Shown: in pieces, positions 55,326-63,555 of the stretch | Layout: every line of letters begins with the position of its first letter | Position numbering within the stretch: position 1 is the stretch's first letter | Assembly (NCBI GenBank): GCA_028819195.1 | Contig: JAPPMF010000009.1 | Location: 248,001-312,000, forward strand | DNA: 64,000 nt | Origin: Bin55 sp028819195 | GTDB lineage: Bacteria; Pseudomonadota; Gammaproteobacteria; Pseudomonadales; Azotimanducaceae | Direction: 5' to 3' | Notes under the pieces: generated by a model | The model's input: the letters and a program-made list of their open reading frames with translations, nothing else | What the model was told of the DNA's origin: nothing | Databases searched by the model: none | Made by a program: the position numbers and the translations under genes

Positions 55326-56512
55326 TGAATAGCAGTAGTAGGATCGACTTCTAAATCGTAATCAATGTCCGTCCGTTCAAAGCCGAACAAACTTAGAAAA
55401 TCTTGGCGAAATCCTTCGACATCGGCTAGTTCATGTACGTTTTCAGAATCCACCCTGTGCCAATTTTCTTTAACGACTTGTTGTACAACTTCGTCCATTT
55501 CGAAATTGTCCATGCGAATACGACCAACTTCGTCGGTACGCCGATCTGAACGATAAAGTTGTTCATCGAATAATCGATGAATTTGCTGGATGCAATCTTC
55601 ATGCGTGCCCCGTTTTTTCATTTCTTTGAACAATATAGAAAAATAAAGAGGTACAACGGGGATAGCTGTACTCGCTTGAGTCACGACTGCTTTTAAGACT
55701 GCAATCAATGGTTCTATGTTCGGTCCATACTCTGCACTAAGTTGTTGACAAGTTAGATCTAAGTGTTCTTTGGCTCGACCGATGGTCCCCCCACGGTAAA
55801 TCGGCCAGGTGAGTTCGTTCCCCATGTATGTGTATGCAACAGTCTTAAACCCTGAGGACAAAACGTTTGCGGATGCAAGAGTAGCGATCCAATCTTGCCA
55901 ATCTTCGCCGCCCATAACCGCTACGGTAGACTCGATTTCATCCGGTGTAGCAGCGGGTAGATGAACATCTCGCACGACGCAATTCCCATTAATCGCATCT
56001 AGTTGTAGAGTCCGCGAGTTTAGGTTTTGACCGATTGGTTTAATGAAAGAACGGAAAACATTACCGGTTTTTGAGTGGGTACGTACAGGAGAAGCTAGGC
56101 TATATACCAATAAGTCGACGGTCCCTAGTTCCTCTTTGATAATATCAACAACCTGTCGTTTGATTCCGTCAGAATAAGCATCGCCATTGATAGTGTGACT
56201 CAACAATCCGTGTTCGCGAGCAAGGTTTCCGAAAGCTTCGTTGTTGTACCATCCCGGAGAGGCTGTTTTGGTTGGAGTTGGTTCTTTTTCGAAAGACACA
56301 CCAATGGTGTTAGCGCCACAGCCAAAAGCCGCGGAAATGCGTGACGCTAGACCGTACCCCATCGAACAACCAACTATAAGGGCCTTAGTTGTACCGTTGA
56401 TTGCGGGCTTAGATTTAACGTAGTTGACTTGGTCTAGCACATATTTAGCACAACCTTTAGGATGGGCGGTAGTGCATAAAAAGCCCCGAATTCTGGGTTT
56501 CACGATCATCAT
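55322..56512 (-). CDS. fabV: Trans-2-enoyl-ACP/CoA reductase FabV
   Basis: FabV is an NADH-dependent enoyl reductase of fatty acid synthesis, naturally little affected by triclosan. The 396 residues match the family. N-terminal KPRIRGFLCTTAHPKGC, the nucleotide-binding VGCSMGYGLASR and the catalytic Yx8K motif (YRGGTIGRAK) are present, along with PALVTQAS-like VVTQASTAIPVVP. It overlaps hemE by 4 bases. Confidence 0.96.
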   Translation of the reverse strand: MMIVKPRIRGFLCTTAHPKGCAKYVLDQVNYVKSKPAINGTTKALIVGCSMGYGLASRISAAFGCGANTIGVSFEKEPTPTKTASPGWYNNEAFGNLAREHGLLSHTINGDAYSDGIKRQVVDIIKEELGTVDLLVYSLASPVRTHSKTGNVFRSFIKPIGQNLNSRTLQLDAINGNCVVRDVHLPAATPDEIESTVAVMGGEDWQDWIATLASANVLSSGFKTVAYTYMGNELTWPIYRGGTIGRAKEHLDLTCQQLSAEYGPNIEPLIAVLKAVVTQASTAIPVVPLYFSILFKEMKKRGTHEDCIQQIHRLFDEQLYRSDRRTDEVGRIRMDNFEMDEVVQQVVKENWHRVDSENVHELADVEGFRQDFLSLFGFERTDIDYDLEVDPTTAIQ

Positions 56513-56664
56513 AAGATAGTTGCTCTTTCAGTGTAAGGGAATGTAAATGCAAACTCTTGGTTCGGCGATAAAACAACAGAATTTTATTTTTCTCCAACGT
56601 TTGGATGAATCAGTTTCGAATTGGGACAAATTGAATTGAGCGAAAATCGAACTAGGAAAAAGAC

Positions 56665-56894
56665 GGACCGCAAATTTGTACGATAACGAGAAAGACTATT
56701 CAGCCTCACAATGACCAAGGTGTCGCCTCCTCGCAGCATGAGAAGTAATTTTTAAGTTCAGGACGCTTACGGTCGGTACCAGACACAGTTTCTACGAGGA
56801 TTTCATCACAACCAGCCTGACGCAACAGTGTAAATTGGGGATCAACACTCTGTTTAACGGTTAATACGCGGGCGTAGCCTAAGGTCTTGTTCAA
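56665..56894 (-). pseudogene. Decayed serine resolvase/invertase
   Basis: On the minus strand a frame of 62 codons from 56894 reads LGYARVLTVKQSVDPQ, then QAGCDEILVETVSGTDRKRPELK, the N-terminal part of a Tn3-resolvase-type recombinase. In intact members the first motif is YARVST: here the serine nucleophile codon is TTA (Leu11). The frame then breaks; from 56736 another frame continues as LRGGDTLVIVRLNSLSR, the next conserved segment (LRxGDTLVVxRLDRLxR). Similarity fades by about 56665. No DNA-binding domain follows. It is a relic with both a lost active site and a frameshift, and marks the edge of an accessory region. Confidence 0.8.
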
Positions 56895-57042
56895 GGGGTA
56901 AAGAAAAGGTAGTGAAGCAGAATGAAGAATTCTACTACGTTTTCCTAACCGTGTGTTCCGAGAGGTAGCGAACGCTAGCTAAGTGGTCAGAAAACTTGCG
57001 TCAACTTACCCTAATTTTTAAGGTAAAGTTTTAGCTAAAAAC

Positions 57043-57070
57043 TTGACTTTTTTTTTTTTTTACATATAAT
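57043..57070 (+). promoter_or_regulatory. Near-consensus sigma-70 promoter with a T14 spacer
   Basis: TTGACT at 57043-57048 and TATAAT at 57065-57070 are separated by 16 bases, nearly all T. The uninterrupted T run covers 57048-57061 (14 T). The site lies 60 bases before the start of the HExxH protein and should be strong. Homopolymer length changes would alter the spacer (16 now, 17 optimal), so expression could vary between cells. Confidence 0.85.
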
Positions 57071-57130
57071 ATTAAAATGAAAGTATGTTCTTTCACTAGT
57101 CAATCAAAAACAGAATAAGGAAAACCACTG

Positions 57131-58267
57131 ATGAAAAAACATAAAATTATCATTGTCTTGTTGATATTATTAAGCGTGTCGACCTATGCCGACGACAAAG
57201 GGGCAGTGGTAGGTTACACCCAAGAAAACTGCTCAGGCAACTGGTTGCAGGTTACAAATTTCAACACCCTGTATGACTATCACGATGACTGGGAATTTAA
57301 GTCGTATCTTTATCTCTCCGATCCAGACACTTGTTACCCCTTTGAAGAGCCAGTTAAAGCCACTGGTACCGTCCCCACTACCACAGGCGGCAGTAGTGGC
57401 GGCAGCTCTGCAGGTGGCGGCGGGCGTGATGACAATCAAAACGGCAATAACGGCGTATCCACCGGTGGTGGTAGCCCCGACGACGCAGCGTCACAATTTA
57501 CCGACGAAATGAACGACAACCTCGAAGAGTGTTGGCAAGACGCAGTGGTAGACGACGAAGCTATTCAAAATTGGAAAGGCGAACACACTGACACCAAATG
57601 GAACGCCGACTCCGATTTTGATTGGGTATTAGACAAAAGCAGTACCGGCGCCCTTGGAGTAGTCAACTATGGTACCAACCCCCATACCAACGAGCCCGGT
57701 TTGATCGCGTATCTCTTCCTCAAAGATATTCAAAGCAATGCCCAAGATATGGAGATCCCGTTCTTACATCTCGTTTTGTACGCTCAAGTGCACGAATATA
57801 CCCATGTCTTACAATGGGATTACTACCAAACCTTGCACCCAGAAGCCGAAGACTATGTAATACCACCCCCATATATGAAATACGGCATGGAAGTCGAAGC
57901 ATACCAGCTAGGTCACAAACTTTTTTACGCCCTCACTGGAATGGGCGCCCCGTTGCTACTCTCATCACAAATGGAAAGAATACCCCGAGAATGGCGAGCA
58001 AATAAAAAGAAATACCTCGCAGCTGAAAAAACCATTGAGGAGTTGGAAGAAAAACAGGCAGAACAACAGGCAAACGGCGATGAACTCACTGACGAAGAAC
58101 TTAAAAAACTAAAAAAAGCAAAAGAAGACAAAGAAAATTTAACAATGTGGTTTAACGATCCTGAAAACCAACCAAGACCTGATGCTAAAAGCGCCTCTTA
58201 CGACTCCGAGGAACAAATTGACTGCCAATTAGGAGACGCCGAAAGTGAGGAAGACACAACTAACTAA
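57131..58267 (+). CDS. Secreted putative zinc metalloprotease (HExxH) of unknown family
   Basis: I do not recognise the family of this 378-residue protein. It has a clear signal peptide (KKHKIIIVLLILLSVSTYA, cut before Asp21), a Cys-containing segment to about 75, a Gly/Ser-rich linker (about 86-115), and a core with HEYTH at 221-225 in QVHEYTHVLQW. A candidate third zinc ligand lies about 30 residues on (Glu254 or Glu256 in MEVEAYQLGHK), as in minimal zincins. The C-terminal part is a charged helix (AEKTIEELEEKQAEQQ, EELKKLKKAKEDKEN), probably coiled coil. A ribosome binding site AAGGA precedes the ATG. Codons ending in C are commoner than in the flanking genes. Peptidase activity is inferred. 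Confidence 0.75.
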   Translation: MKKHKIIIVLLILLSVSTYADDKGAVVGYTQENCSGNWLQVTNFNTLYDYHDDWEFKSYLYLSDPDTCYPFEEPVKATGTVPTTTGGSSGGSSAGGGGRDDNQNGNNGVSTGGGSPDDAASQFTDEMNDNLEECWQDAVVDDEAIQNWKGEHTDTKWNADSDFDWVLDKSSTGALGVVNYGTNPHTNEPGLIAYLFLKDIQSNAQDMEIPFLHLVLYAQVHEYTHVLQWDYYQTLHPEAEDYVIPPPYMKYGMEVEAYQLGHKLFYALTGMGAPLLLSSQMERIPREWRANKKKYLAAEKTIEELEEKQAEQQANGDELTDEELKKLKKAKEDKENLTMWFNDPENQPRPDAKSASYDSEEQIDCQLGDAESEEDTTN

Positions 58268-58272
58268 CGTAG

Positions 58273-59607
58273 ATGCGAACCACTGTTAAATATCTTTGGC
58301 TAAGCACCGGCGCCCTCAGCCTTCTTGCGCTAGGTATAGGAATATACTTATTTTTTAAGACCCCGCCGCCAAGCACCGCCGCGCCCCTGGTCATACCTAC
58401 AACCCCACCGCCTGCACCCAGCTTTCTCGCTAGCGTTGAGCCCCCGCCGGTTGCCAATCCCCAGCTTGACCTAGTCGACTACCCACCCGGCTCGATTGGC
58501 GCCGCTTGTGAAGTGAACGAATTCCCCCCTTATTACTGGGAACCCGATCCAGACCACCCACAACACCCCTACGCAAACGATCCTTACTCAGCCATAGAAG
58601 ACCCTGAATGCTTTGACGCGTTAGAACGCCATCTTTACGCCATCAATCCCTACCTCTGGGGCACCCAAGACGACAAACACATCAACGCCAATCGTACGTT
58701 CTCGTTTATCGTCATCGATAATCCCTTGACTTTTGAACGCATTTTCAAAGATCCAGTTGGCGACCTTGCCCGCGTGCAAGACGCATTCGCGCGTCCCGAA
58801 TGCCAACTCGGGCAGGATGCAGACCCCAACTGGCAGTTGTCCGAAACATGCCATGCCGACGCCATCCTCAACTATGCCCTGCTAACCCGCTTTTGCTACA
58901 ACAATATGCGCCGTAACAATCACAAAAACGGCGTCGTGAACCGAGATCGGCAGTTTTACTGGGAAGACGATAACCCCACGCCAGCGCAGGATCGCAGTAT
59001 GTGGATCCAATTCTTAGAGGGCGATTGGATCAGAGAAAAATGTGACACCTTAGACCCAACGTTAAATTTACACTCCGAGCCGCATACCGAACTCCAAGCT
59101 AAAATCCATTCGCTTGCCAAAGGGAAATTTGATGCCACCTTGATCAATCTCGCAGCCCGGCTCGGCGATGCTGCCGCCGCATTAACTAGCAGCTCAACCA
59201 TCCGCCCAGGGCGCTATATATATGCAGAACAAGGACATAAATACGGTTCGTTTGCCGATATGTTCTCTGGCGTCCTTTCCAAACTAAACACTAAACATGC
59301 CCCGAGTGTAGACCGCTTTCGCCCCCTCCTCCCATTATTCTCTCAAAGGGTCGGCGTTAAAGGGAAACGTACCGGCATTAAAGGAAACGATTTCGTCGTC
59401 TTTGATCAAGAAGCACTGGTACAACATTTATGCAAACCACCCTACTACGCGTACCCCACCCTCGCTGACATCCCCACCGCCCCACCACCACCTAGTTGCC
59501 GCTCTGTTATCGCCGATCTACGCCTAAAGTACCATGACAATAAAATTTATCTGGAACTCATCGCCACCTTCGAAGACGTCGCGATGCGCCTTGACGTGTA
59601 CGAGTAA
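58273..59607 (+). CDS. Membrane-anchored proline-rich protein of unknown function
   Basis: I do not recognise this 444-residue protein. One transmembrane helix lies near the N-terminus (about 8-28, YLWLSTGALSLLALGIGIYLFF), so most of it is probably periplasmic. A proline-rich tether follows (PPPSTAAPLVIPTTPPPAPS and PPPVANP, about 30-65), then a compact region rich in Tyr, Trp, Asp and Cys without known motifs. It has ten or so cysteines in the extracytoplasmic part, suggesting disulfides. It begins 5 bases after the HExxH protein and shares its C-ending codon preference, so the two form one unit. No function can be given. Confidence 0.7.
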   Translation: MRTTVKYLWLSTGALSLLALGIGIYLFFKTPPPSTAAPLVIPTTPPPAPSFLASVEPPPVANPQLDLVDYPPGSIGAACEVNEFPPYYWEPDPDHPQHPYANDPYSAIEDPECFDALERHLYAINPYLWGTQDDKHINANRTFSFIVIDNPLTFERIFKDPVGDLARVQDAFARPECQLGQDADPNWQLSETCHADAILNYALLTRFCYNNMRRNNHKNGVVNRDRQFYWEDDNPTPAQDRSMWIQFLEGDWIREKCDTLDPTLNLHSEPHTELQAKIHSLAKGKFDATLINLAARLGDAAAALTSSSTIRPGRYIYAEQGHKYGSFADMFSGVLSKLNTKHAPSVDRFRPLLPLFSQRVGVKGKRTGIKGNDFVVFDQEALVQHLCKPPYYAYPTLADIPTAPPPPSCRSVIADLRLKYHDNKIYLELIATFEDVAMRLDVYE

Positions 59608-59714
59608 CCACGGCACCGAAACCATTAAGTTAGCAACAATCGAGAAAAAACGCCCCTCTGCTTGATTTTCATATACTGATAACAGATACTTGATAGCTCA
59701 GCTATGATTCCAAT

Positions 59715-59773
59715 GAGGGGAGTTGTCACTGGGTAGTGACAGCCCCAGCGAAAAACCTCCCCTCGCAGTGACA
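59715..59773 (+). repeat. Nested inverted repeats, possible structured RNA or mobile-element end
   Basis: GAGGGGAG at 59715-59722 is complementary to CTCCCCTC at 59757-59764. Inside lies a hairpin TGTCACT (59724-59730)-GGGT-AGTGACA (59735-59741). AGTGACA recurs at 59767-59773, so the first arm could pair with either copy. Another CCCCTC at 59653-59658 can also pair with GAGGGG. Such mutually exclusive pairings resemble attenuators or translation-control leaders of transposable elements. Confidence 0.6.
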
Positions 59774-59813
59774 CCGCTGACTCATTTACCGACAAGTTTC
59801 AGGAGGTCAAACC

Positions 59814-60002
59814 ATGAAACTACTTTTCTATCATCAGGCTTATCGCCCGTTTAATCGCTCCATAACGGGTCGTAAAGGGCAAAGATCAACGTTTTTTGTT
59901 TCTATCGCCACCGAGGGCTTTATCGCTTCCTACGTAAGTTCTCACACTGGTGGGGAAGACCACCAGCATCATGCCGAGCCCATATCGCCAGCCAAACGAT
60001 GA
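59814..60002 (+). CDS. Small open frame with a strong ribosome binding site
   Basis: A 62-codon frame beginning MKLLFYHQAYRPFNRSI starts 7 bases after a perfect AGGAGG (59801-59806) and directly follows the nested inverted repeats. The product is basic, with no recognised domain. It may be a real small protein, a leader peptide, or the 5' end of a gene cut short by later insertion. The overlap with a minus-strand transposase-like frame means both cannot be intact genes. Confidence 0.35.
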   Translation: MKLLFYHQAYRPFNRSITGRKGQRSTFFVSIATEGFIASYVSSHTGGEDHQHHAEPISPAKR

Positions 60003-60158
60003 GGCAAACTCGTGCTGTTCAGGTGAATCATCAGCGACAGTAGGAACCCCAATCGCTGCGTCTAACCAATTCCATATCGTGAGGACCAACAGTTCAAATT
60101 CTTGAGCGATCGGCTCGATACTTCGACCCGATTGCCTAGTTTTAACATCGGCACACAA
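59886..60158 (-). pseudogene. Possible IS3-type OrfA remnant
   Basis: The minus strand carries a frame with SGRSIEPIAQEFELLVLTIW, a pattern like the helix-turn-helix of IS3-family OrfA (SGxSIxxIAxELGxxxxTxxxW). The segment is preceded by an in-frame stop (in TCCAATAAACTTT) and by an AGGAGG at about 60190 that serves no intact frame. The rest does not resemble a transposase. I regard it as a probable short remnant. Confidence 0.3.
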
Positions 60159-60426
60159 TCTTCCTATGGTTAAAGTTTATTGGACACAAATGGGTTCCTC
60201 CTGTGATATTTGTATTCATTAACTTACGACCATTCCAAACATCTCTACCAAGAAGTTAAATGCTAGACTATTTGACGATTTACACAATTTTTCGAAACCA
60301 GTGATACATCAATTTTCGTTGGGTCAATGGGTGATCGTTAGGGGCAACGAATTCCGTTTACCCAACGAATACCAAGGATGCTGCAGTTAGTGTTTCTGAC
60401 TTCCAATGATTAATAGAATGTAATAA

Positions 60427-61260
60427 ATGTCAAACGAAATCCTTATCAACGAGGCATGGGAGAGAAGAACCGAGCTCACGGTGCAAACTACCGGTTCGAT
60501 TCGTCGTGCTGTTGAAGAATCACTTGCTGCACTTGATCGCGGTGACCAGCGTATTGCCGAAAAACGCTCTGGGCAATGGGCAGTCAATCAGTGGTTAAAA
60601 AAGGCTGTCCTACTCAGTTTTGTTTTCAATCCTCAACGAACTATGGAAGGTGCTCCCGACGCAACGACATGGTGGGATAAAGTTCCATCGAAATTTCGTG
60701 ATTGGGACCAGAAAAAGTTCGAACAGAGTGGCTTTCGCGCCGTTCCCACATCTTACGTTCGATATTCAGCTTATATTGGCCGTAACGTCGTTCTGATGCC
60801 CTGTTTTGTCAATGTTGGTGCTCACGTCGGTGATGGTACGATGGTCGACACTTGGGCAACGATAGGTTCCTGTGCCCAAATCGGTCAAAACTGTCACATC
60901 TCGGGAGGAGTCGGTATCGGTGGAGTTCTTGAACCCCTTCAAGCAAATCCTGTCATTATCGAGGATAACGTTTTCGTCGGTGCTCGTTCGGAAATTGTGG
61001 AAGGGGTAATTGTTGAGGAAGGCTCGGTCATTTCTATGGGGGTGTTCATCGGTGCATCGACAAAAATAGTTGACCTCCAGACAGGCGAGATCCATTATGG
61101 TCGAGTTCCAGCTTATTCAGTTGTAGTTCCAGGGTCACTTCCAACGAGTCAAAAACTAGCTGACGACAGGGAACTCAATCTGTATTGTGCTGTGATTATT
61201 AAAACAGTGGACGCGCGAACTCGTTCAAAGACTTCGATTAACGAGTTACTTCGTCATTAA
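60427..61260 (+). CDS. dapD: 2,3,4,5-tetrahydropyridine-2,6-dicarboxylate N-succinyltransferase
   Basis: DapD succinylates tetrahydrodipicolinate in the diaminopimelate route. The 277 residues match E. coli (274). The C-terminal half is a left-handed beta-helix of hexapeptide repeats (VNVGAHVGDGTMVDTWATIG, CHISGGVGIGGVLEP, PVIIEDNVFVGARSEI), and the N-terminal RRAVEESLAALDRGDQRIAEK is characteristic. It overlaps the convergent folA by 4 bases. It works in the same pathway as dapF and lysA at the other end of the window. Confidence 0.97.
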   Translation: MSNEILINEAWERRTELTVQTTGSIRRAVEESLAALDRGDQRIAEKRSGQWAVNQWLKKAVLLSFVFNPQRTMEGAPDATTWWDKVPSKFRDWDQKKFEQSGFRAVPTSYVRYSAYIGRNVVLMPCFVNVGAHVGDGTMVDTWATIGSCAQIGQNCHISGGVGIGGVLEPLQANPVIIEDNVFVGARSEIVEGVIVEEGSVISMGVFIGASTKIVDLQTGEIHYGRVPAYSVVVPGSLPTSQKLADDRELNLYCAVIIKTVDARTRSKTSINELLRH

Positions 61261-61769
61261 CTTGCAGAATTGGTTCGTTCAAACACCCTGACGGAAAAAG
61301 CAAAATCGTGTTGCTCATCGACTCCATGATGAGACTCCTCACTTAAAACCCACAAAGACTCGTCATATTCTGGGAAGAACGTATCGCCTTCAATATGTGC
61401 ATGCACGGTTGTCGCATAGAGTTTATCAGCTAACGGCAAAGCGGCACGATAAATCGACGAACCACCGATGACAAACAGTTCGTCAATTTCGTGTTCAGTA
61501 CAGTAAACTCGGCCAGTACCAATCGCTTCTGAGACAGAGCGTCGGAAAGTTACCGTCGGTTCATTGATCTCTGTACTGCTAACGACAATGTTTAAGCGGT
61601 TAGGGAGTGGTTTACCAATAGATTCGAAGGTTTTACGGCCCATGATTACTGGTTTACCCCGAGTTTTCTCGACAAAGAAACGCATTTCATCTGGTAAATT
61701 CCAGGGTAGTTGCCCGGCACGCCCAATCACTCGATTTTGACTCATTGCCCAGATAAGAGAGAGTTTCAT
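61257..61769 (-). CDS. folA: Dihydrofolate reductase
   Basis: FolA regenerates tetrahydrofolate. The 170 residues are near E. coli (159). WAMSQNRVIGRAGQLPWNLPDEM contains the substrate-binding Trp and the acidic Asp; MGRKTFESIG binds NADPH; IGGSSIYRAAL is the second cofactor motif. It follows thyA by 8 bases, with which it cycles folate. Confidence 0.97.
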   Translation of the reverse strand: MKLSLIWAMSQNRVIGRAGQLPWNLPDEMRFFVEKTRGKPVIMGRKTFESIGKPLPNRLNIVVSSTEINEPTVTFRRSVSEAIGTGRVYCTEHEIDELFVIGGSSIYRAALPLADKLYATTVHAHIEGDTFFPEYDESLWVLSEESHHGVDEQHDFAFSVRVFERTNSAS

Positions 61770-61777
61770 TGCTTGAG

Positions 61778-62572
61778 CTATACGGCGATTGCACCTTTCA
61801 GTGCACTATGGCACTGGTAGTCAGACACTTTAATGTCGTCGTAAGTGAACTCAAAAATATTCGTAACTGCGGGATTCAAATGCAATGTCGGGCGGGGGAA
61901 AGGTTTACGTGTGAGCTGTTCGCGGACTTGATCGAGGTGGTTCAGGTAAAGATGTGCATCGCCGAACGTATGGATAAATTCACCTGGTCGTAAACCGACT
62001 ACTTGAGCTACCATATGAGTTAACAAAGCATAGCTAGCAATATTAAAAGGAACTCCGAGAAAAACATCAGCACTACGCTGATAGAGTTGACAAGACAATT
62101 TATCTTCGGCGACGCTAAACTGAAAGAAAGCATGGCAGGGAGGGAGAGCCATGTCTTGAATAAATTCGACATTCCACGCGCTGACAATGTGTCGTCGAGA
62201 AAAAGGATCGTTACGAATTGCGTCGATTAACCGTGAAAATTGATCGATTTTTCCACCAATTGAACTAGGCCAAGAGCGCCATTGATAGCCGTACACCGGT
62301 CCTAGTTCGCCGTCTTCATTCGCCCATTCGTCCCAGATATGGACATTATTGTCTAATAAATACTGAATGTTGGTCGATCCTGAAAGAAACCAGAGAAGTT
62401 CGTGAACAATCCCTTTTAAAAACACTTTTTTGGTGGTAACTAAAGGGAAACCTTCCGCGAGGTTAAATCGCATCTGATAACCGAAGATTGATAACGCGCC
62501 AGTGCCTGTTCGATCCTCTTTTTCTACACCGTCGTCCAAAATTTTTTGAACCAGATTCAGATATTCTTTCAT
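61778..62572 (-). CDS. thyA: Thymidylate synthase
   Basis: ThyA methylates dUMP to dTMP. The 264 residues equal E. coli ThyA. The catalytic cysteine is in PPCHAFFQF, preceded by the phosphate-binding RRHIVSAWN; the QRSADVFLGVPFNIASYA segment is diagnostic. It lies between lgt (4-base gap) and folA, the common lgt-thyA-folA operon. Confidence 0.98.
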   Translation of the reverse strand: MKEYLNLVQKILDDGVEKEDRTGTGALSIFGYQMRFNLAEGFPLVTTKKVFLKGIVHELLWFLSGSTNIQYLLDNNVHIWDEWANEDGELGPVYGYQWRSWPSSIGGKIDQFSRLIDAIRNDPFSRRHIVSAWNVEFIQDMALPPCHAFFQFSVAEDKLSCQLYQRSADVFLGVPFNIASYALLTHMVAQVVGLRPGEFIHTFGDAHLYLNHLDQVREQLTRKPFPRPTLHLNPAVTNIFEFTYDDIKVSDYQCHSALKGAIAV

Positions 62573-62576
62573 AGCG

Positions 62577-63416
62577 TTAAGTATTCAGTCGTCGATTGAT
62601 TGCGGGGGTGAGCAGTAACGCGCCAAGTAGGATTAACGGAAGGGATAGAAGTTGCCCCATGGTTAACCAATCACCAATCACGAACCCTAAGAAATAGTCC
62701 GGTTCTCGGAAGAATTCTGTAGTAAATCTACCTAGCCCATATAGTAGCGCGAACATTCCACTCACTTGTCCTTTGGTACGAGGATTAGACGAATACCACC
62801 ACACGATTCCAAACACGATCACCCCGGTAGTGAAGGCTTGATAAAGACTCGAAATATGTCGAGTCACTTCTTCATACTCGCCGACACAGTTTATTGTTAG
62901 TTGCTGTACGGCGTGGCATGGGTAGTGTACCCCAAGAAAACTTTCGGTAACGCGTCCAGGTAATTCCGTATTGATAAAGTTTCCTAATCGCCCGATACCC
63001 ACACCGAGTGGTGCTAACACAGCTACAAAATCCAATAGTTTAAGCCATGGAACCGAATTTATTCGACACCAAACAAACAAAGCCGTTACAACTCCAATTA
63101 GACCACCGTGAAACGACATACCACCTTCCCATATCCGAAACAGTGCGAGTGGATCACTTAAGAAGGTATCCCAACTATAGAATACGACGTACCCCAAACG
63201 ACCGCCTACGATAGTTCCAATGATTCCGAAGATTACAACATCATGCCACTGCTTGAATTCGATAACCTGTGTTTTTCGTATGCGCCACCAACCTAATATA
63301 AAACAGGTCAAAAATGCGAAGACATAGCACAGTCCGTACCAACGAATGGATATTTGATCGATGAAGAAGATCGGTCCAAACGAGAAGGCAACTGGGTTAA
63401 GGTCTGGATAGTTCAC
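62577..63416 (-). CDS. lgt: Prolipoprotein diacylglyceryl transferase
   Basis: Lgt attaches diacylglycerol to the lipobox cysteine in the inner membrane. The 279 residues match. Seven or so hydrophobic segments are visible. The GGRLGYVVFY arginine segment, MSFHGGLIG, and the signature GIGRLGNFINTELPGRVTE are present, and the EFFREPD stretch near the C-terminus. Substrates in this window include LptM and possibly the S8 protease. Confidence 0.97.
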   Translation of the reverse strand: MNYPDLNPVAFSFGPIFFIDQISIRWYGLCYVFAFLTCFILGWWRIRKTQVIEFKQWHDVVIFGIIGTIVGGRLGYVVFYSWDTFLSDPLALFRIWEGGMSFHGGLIGVVTALFVWCRINSVPWLKLLDFVAVLAPLGVGIGRLGNFINTELPGRVTESFLGVHYPCHAVQQLTINCVGEYEEVTRHISSLYQAFTTGVIVFGIVWWYSSNPRTKGQVSGMFALLYGLGRFTTEFFREPDYFLGFVIGDWLTMGQLLSLPLILLGALLLTPAINRRLNT

Positions 63417-63555
63417 AATGGGTGGGTGTGTGCCTTCTCTTAGTTGGTTGTTATGCTTGAGTGCTGTTTAACACACAACATTGTATCGTTTTGCTAGTAG
63501 TTTTCTAAGTCTGACGTAGATTTAACCGAATACCACTTCAAATAGGACTTTCCCA

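Larger units (their letters stand above)
59608..60426. other. Gene-poor end of the accessory island
   Basis: About 800 bases between the anchored protein and dapD. They hold a structured segment (59715-59772), a small frame with a strong ribosome binding site (59814-60002), and on the minus strand a possible transposase remnant (59886-60158). From about 60200 to dapD I see nothing beyond the presumed dapD promoter area. Confidence 0.6.
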
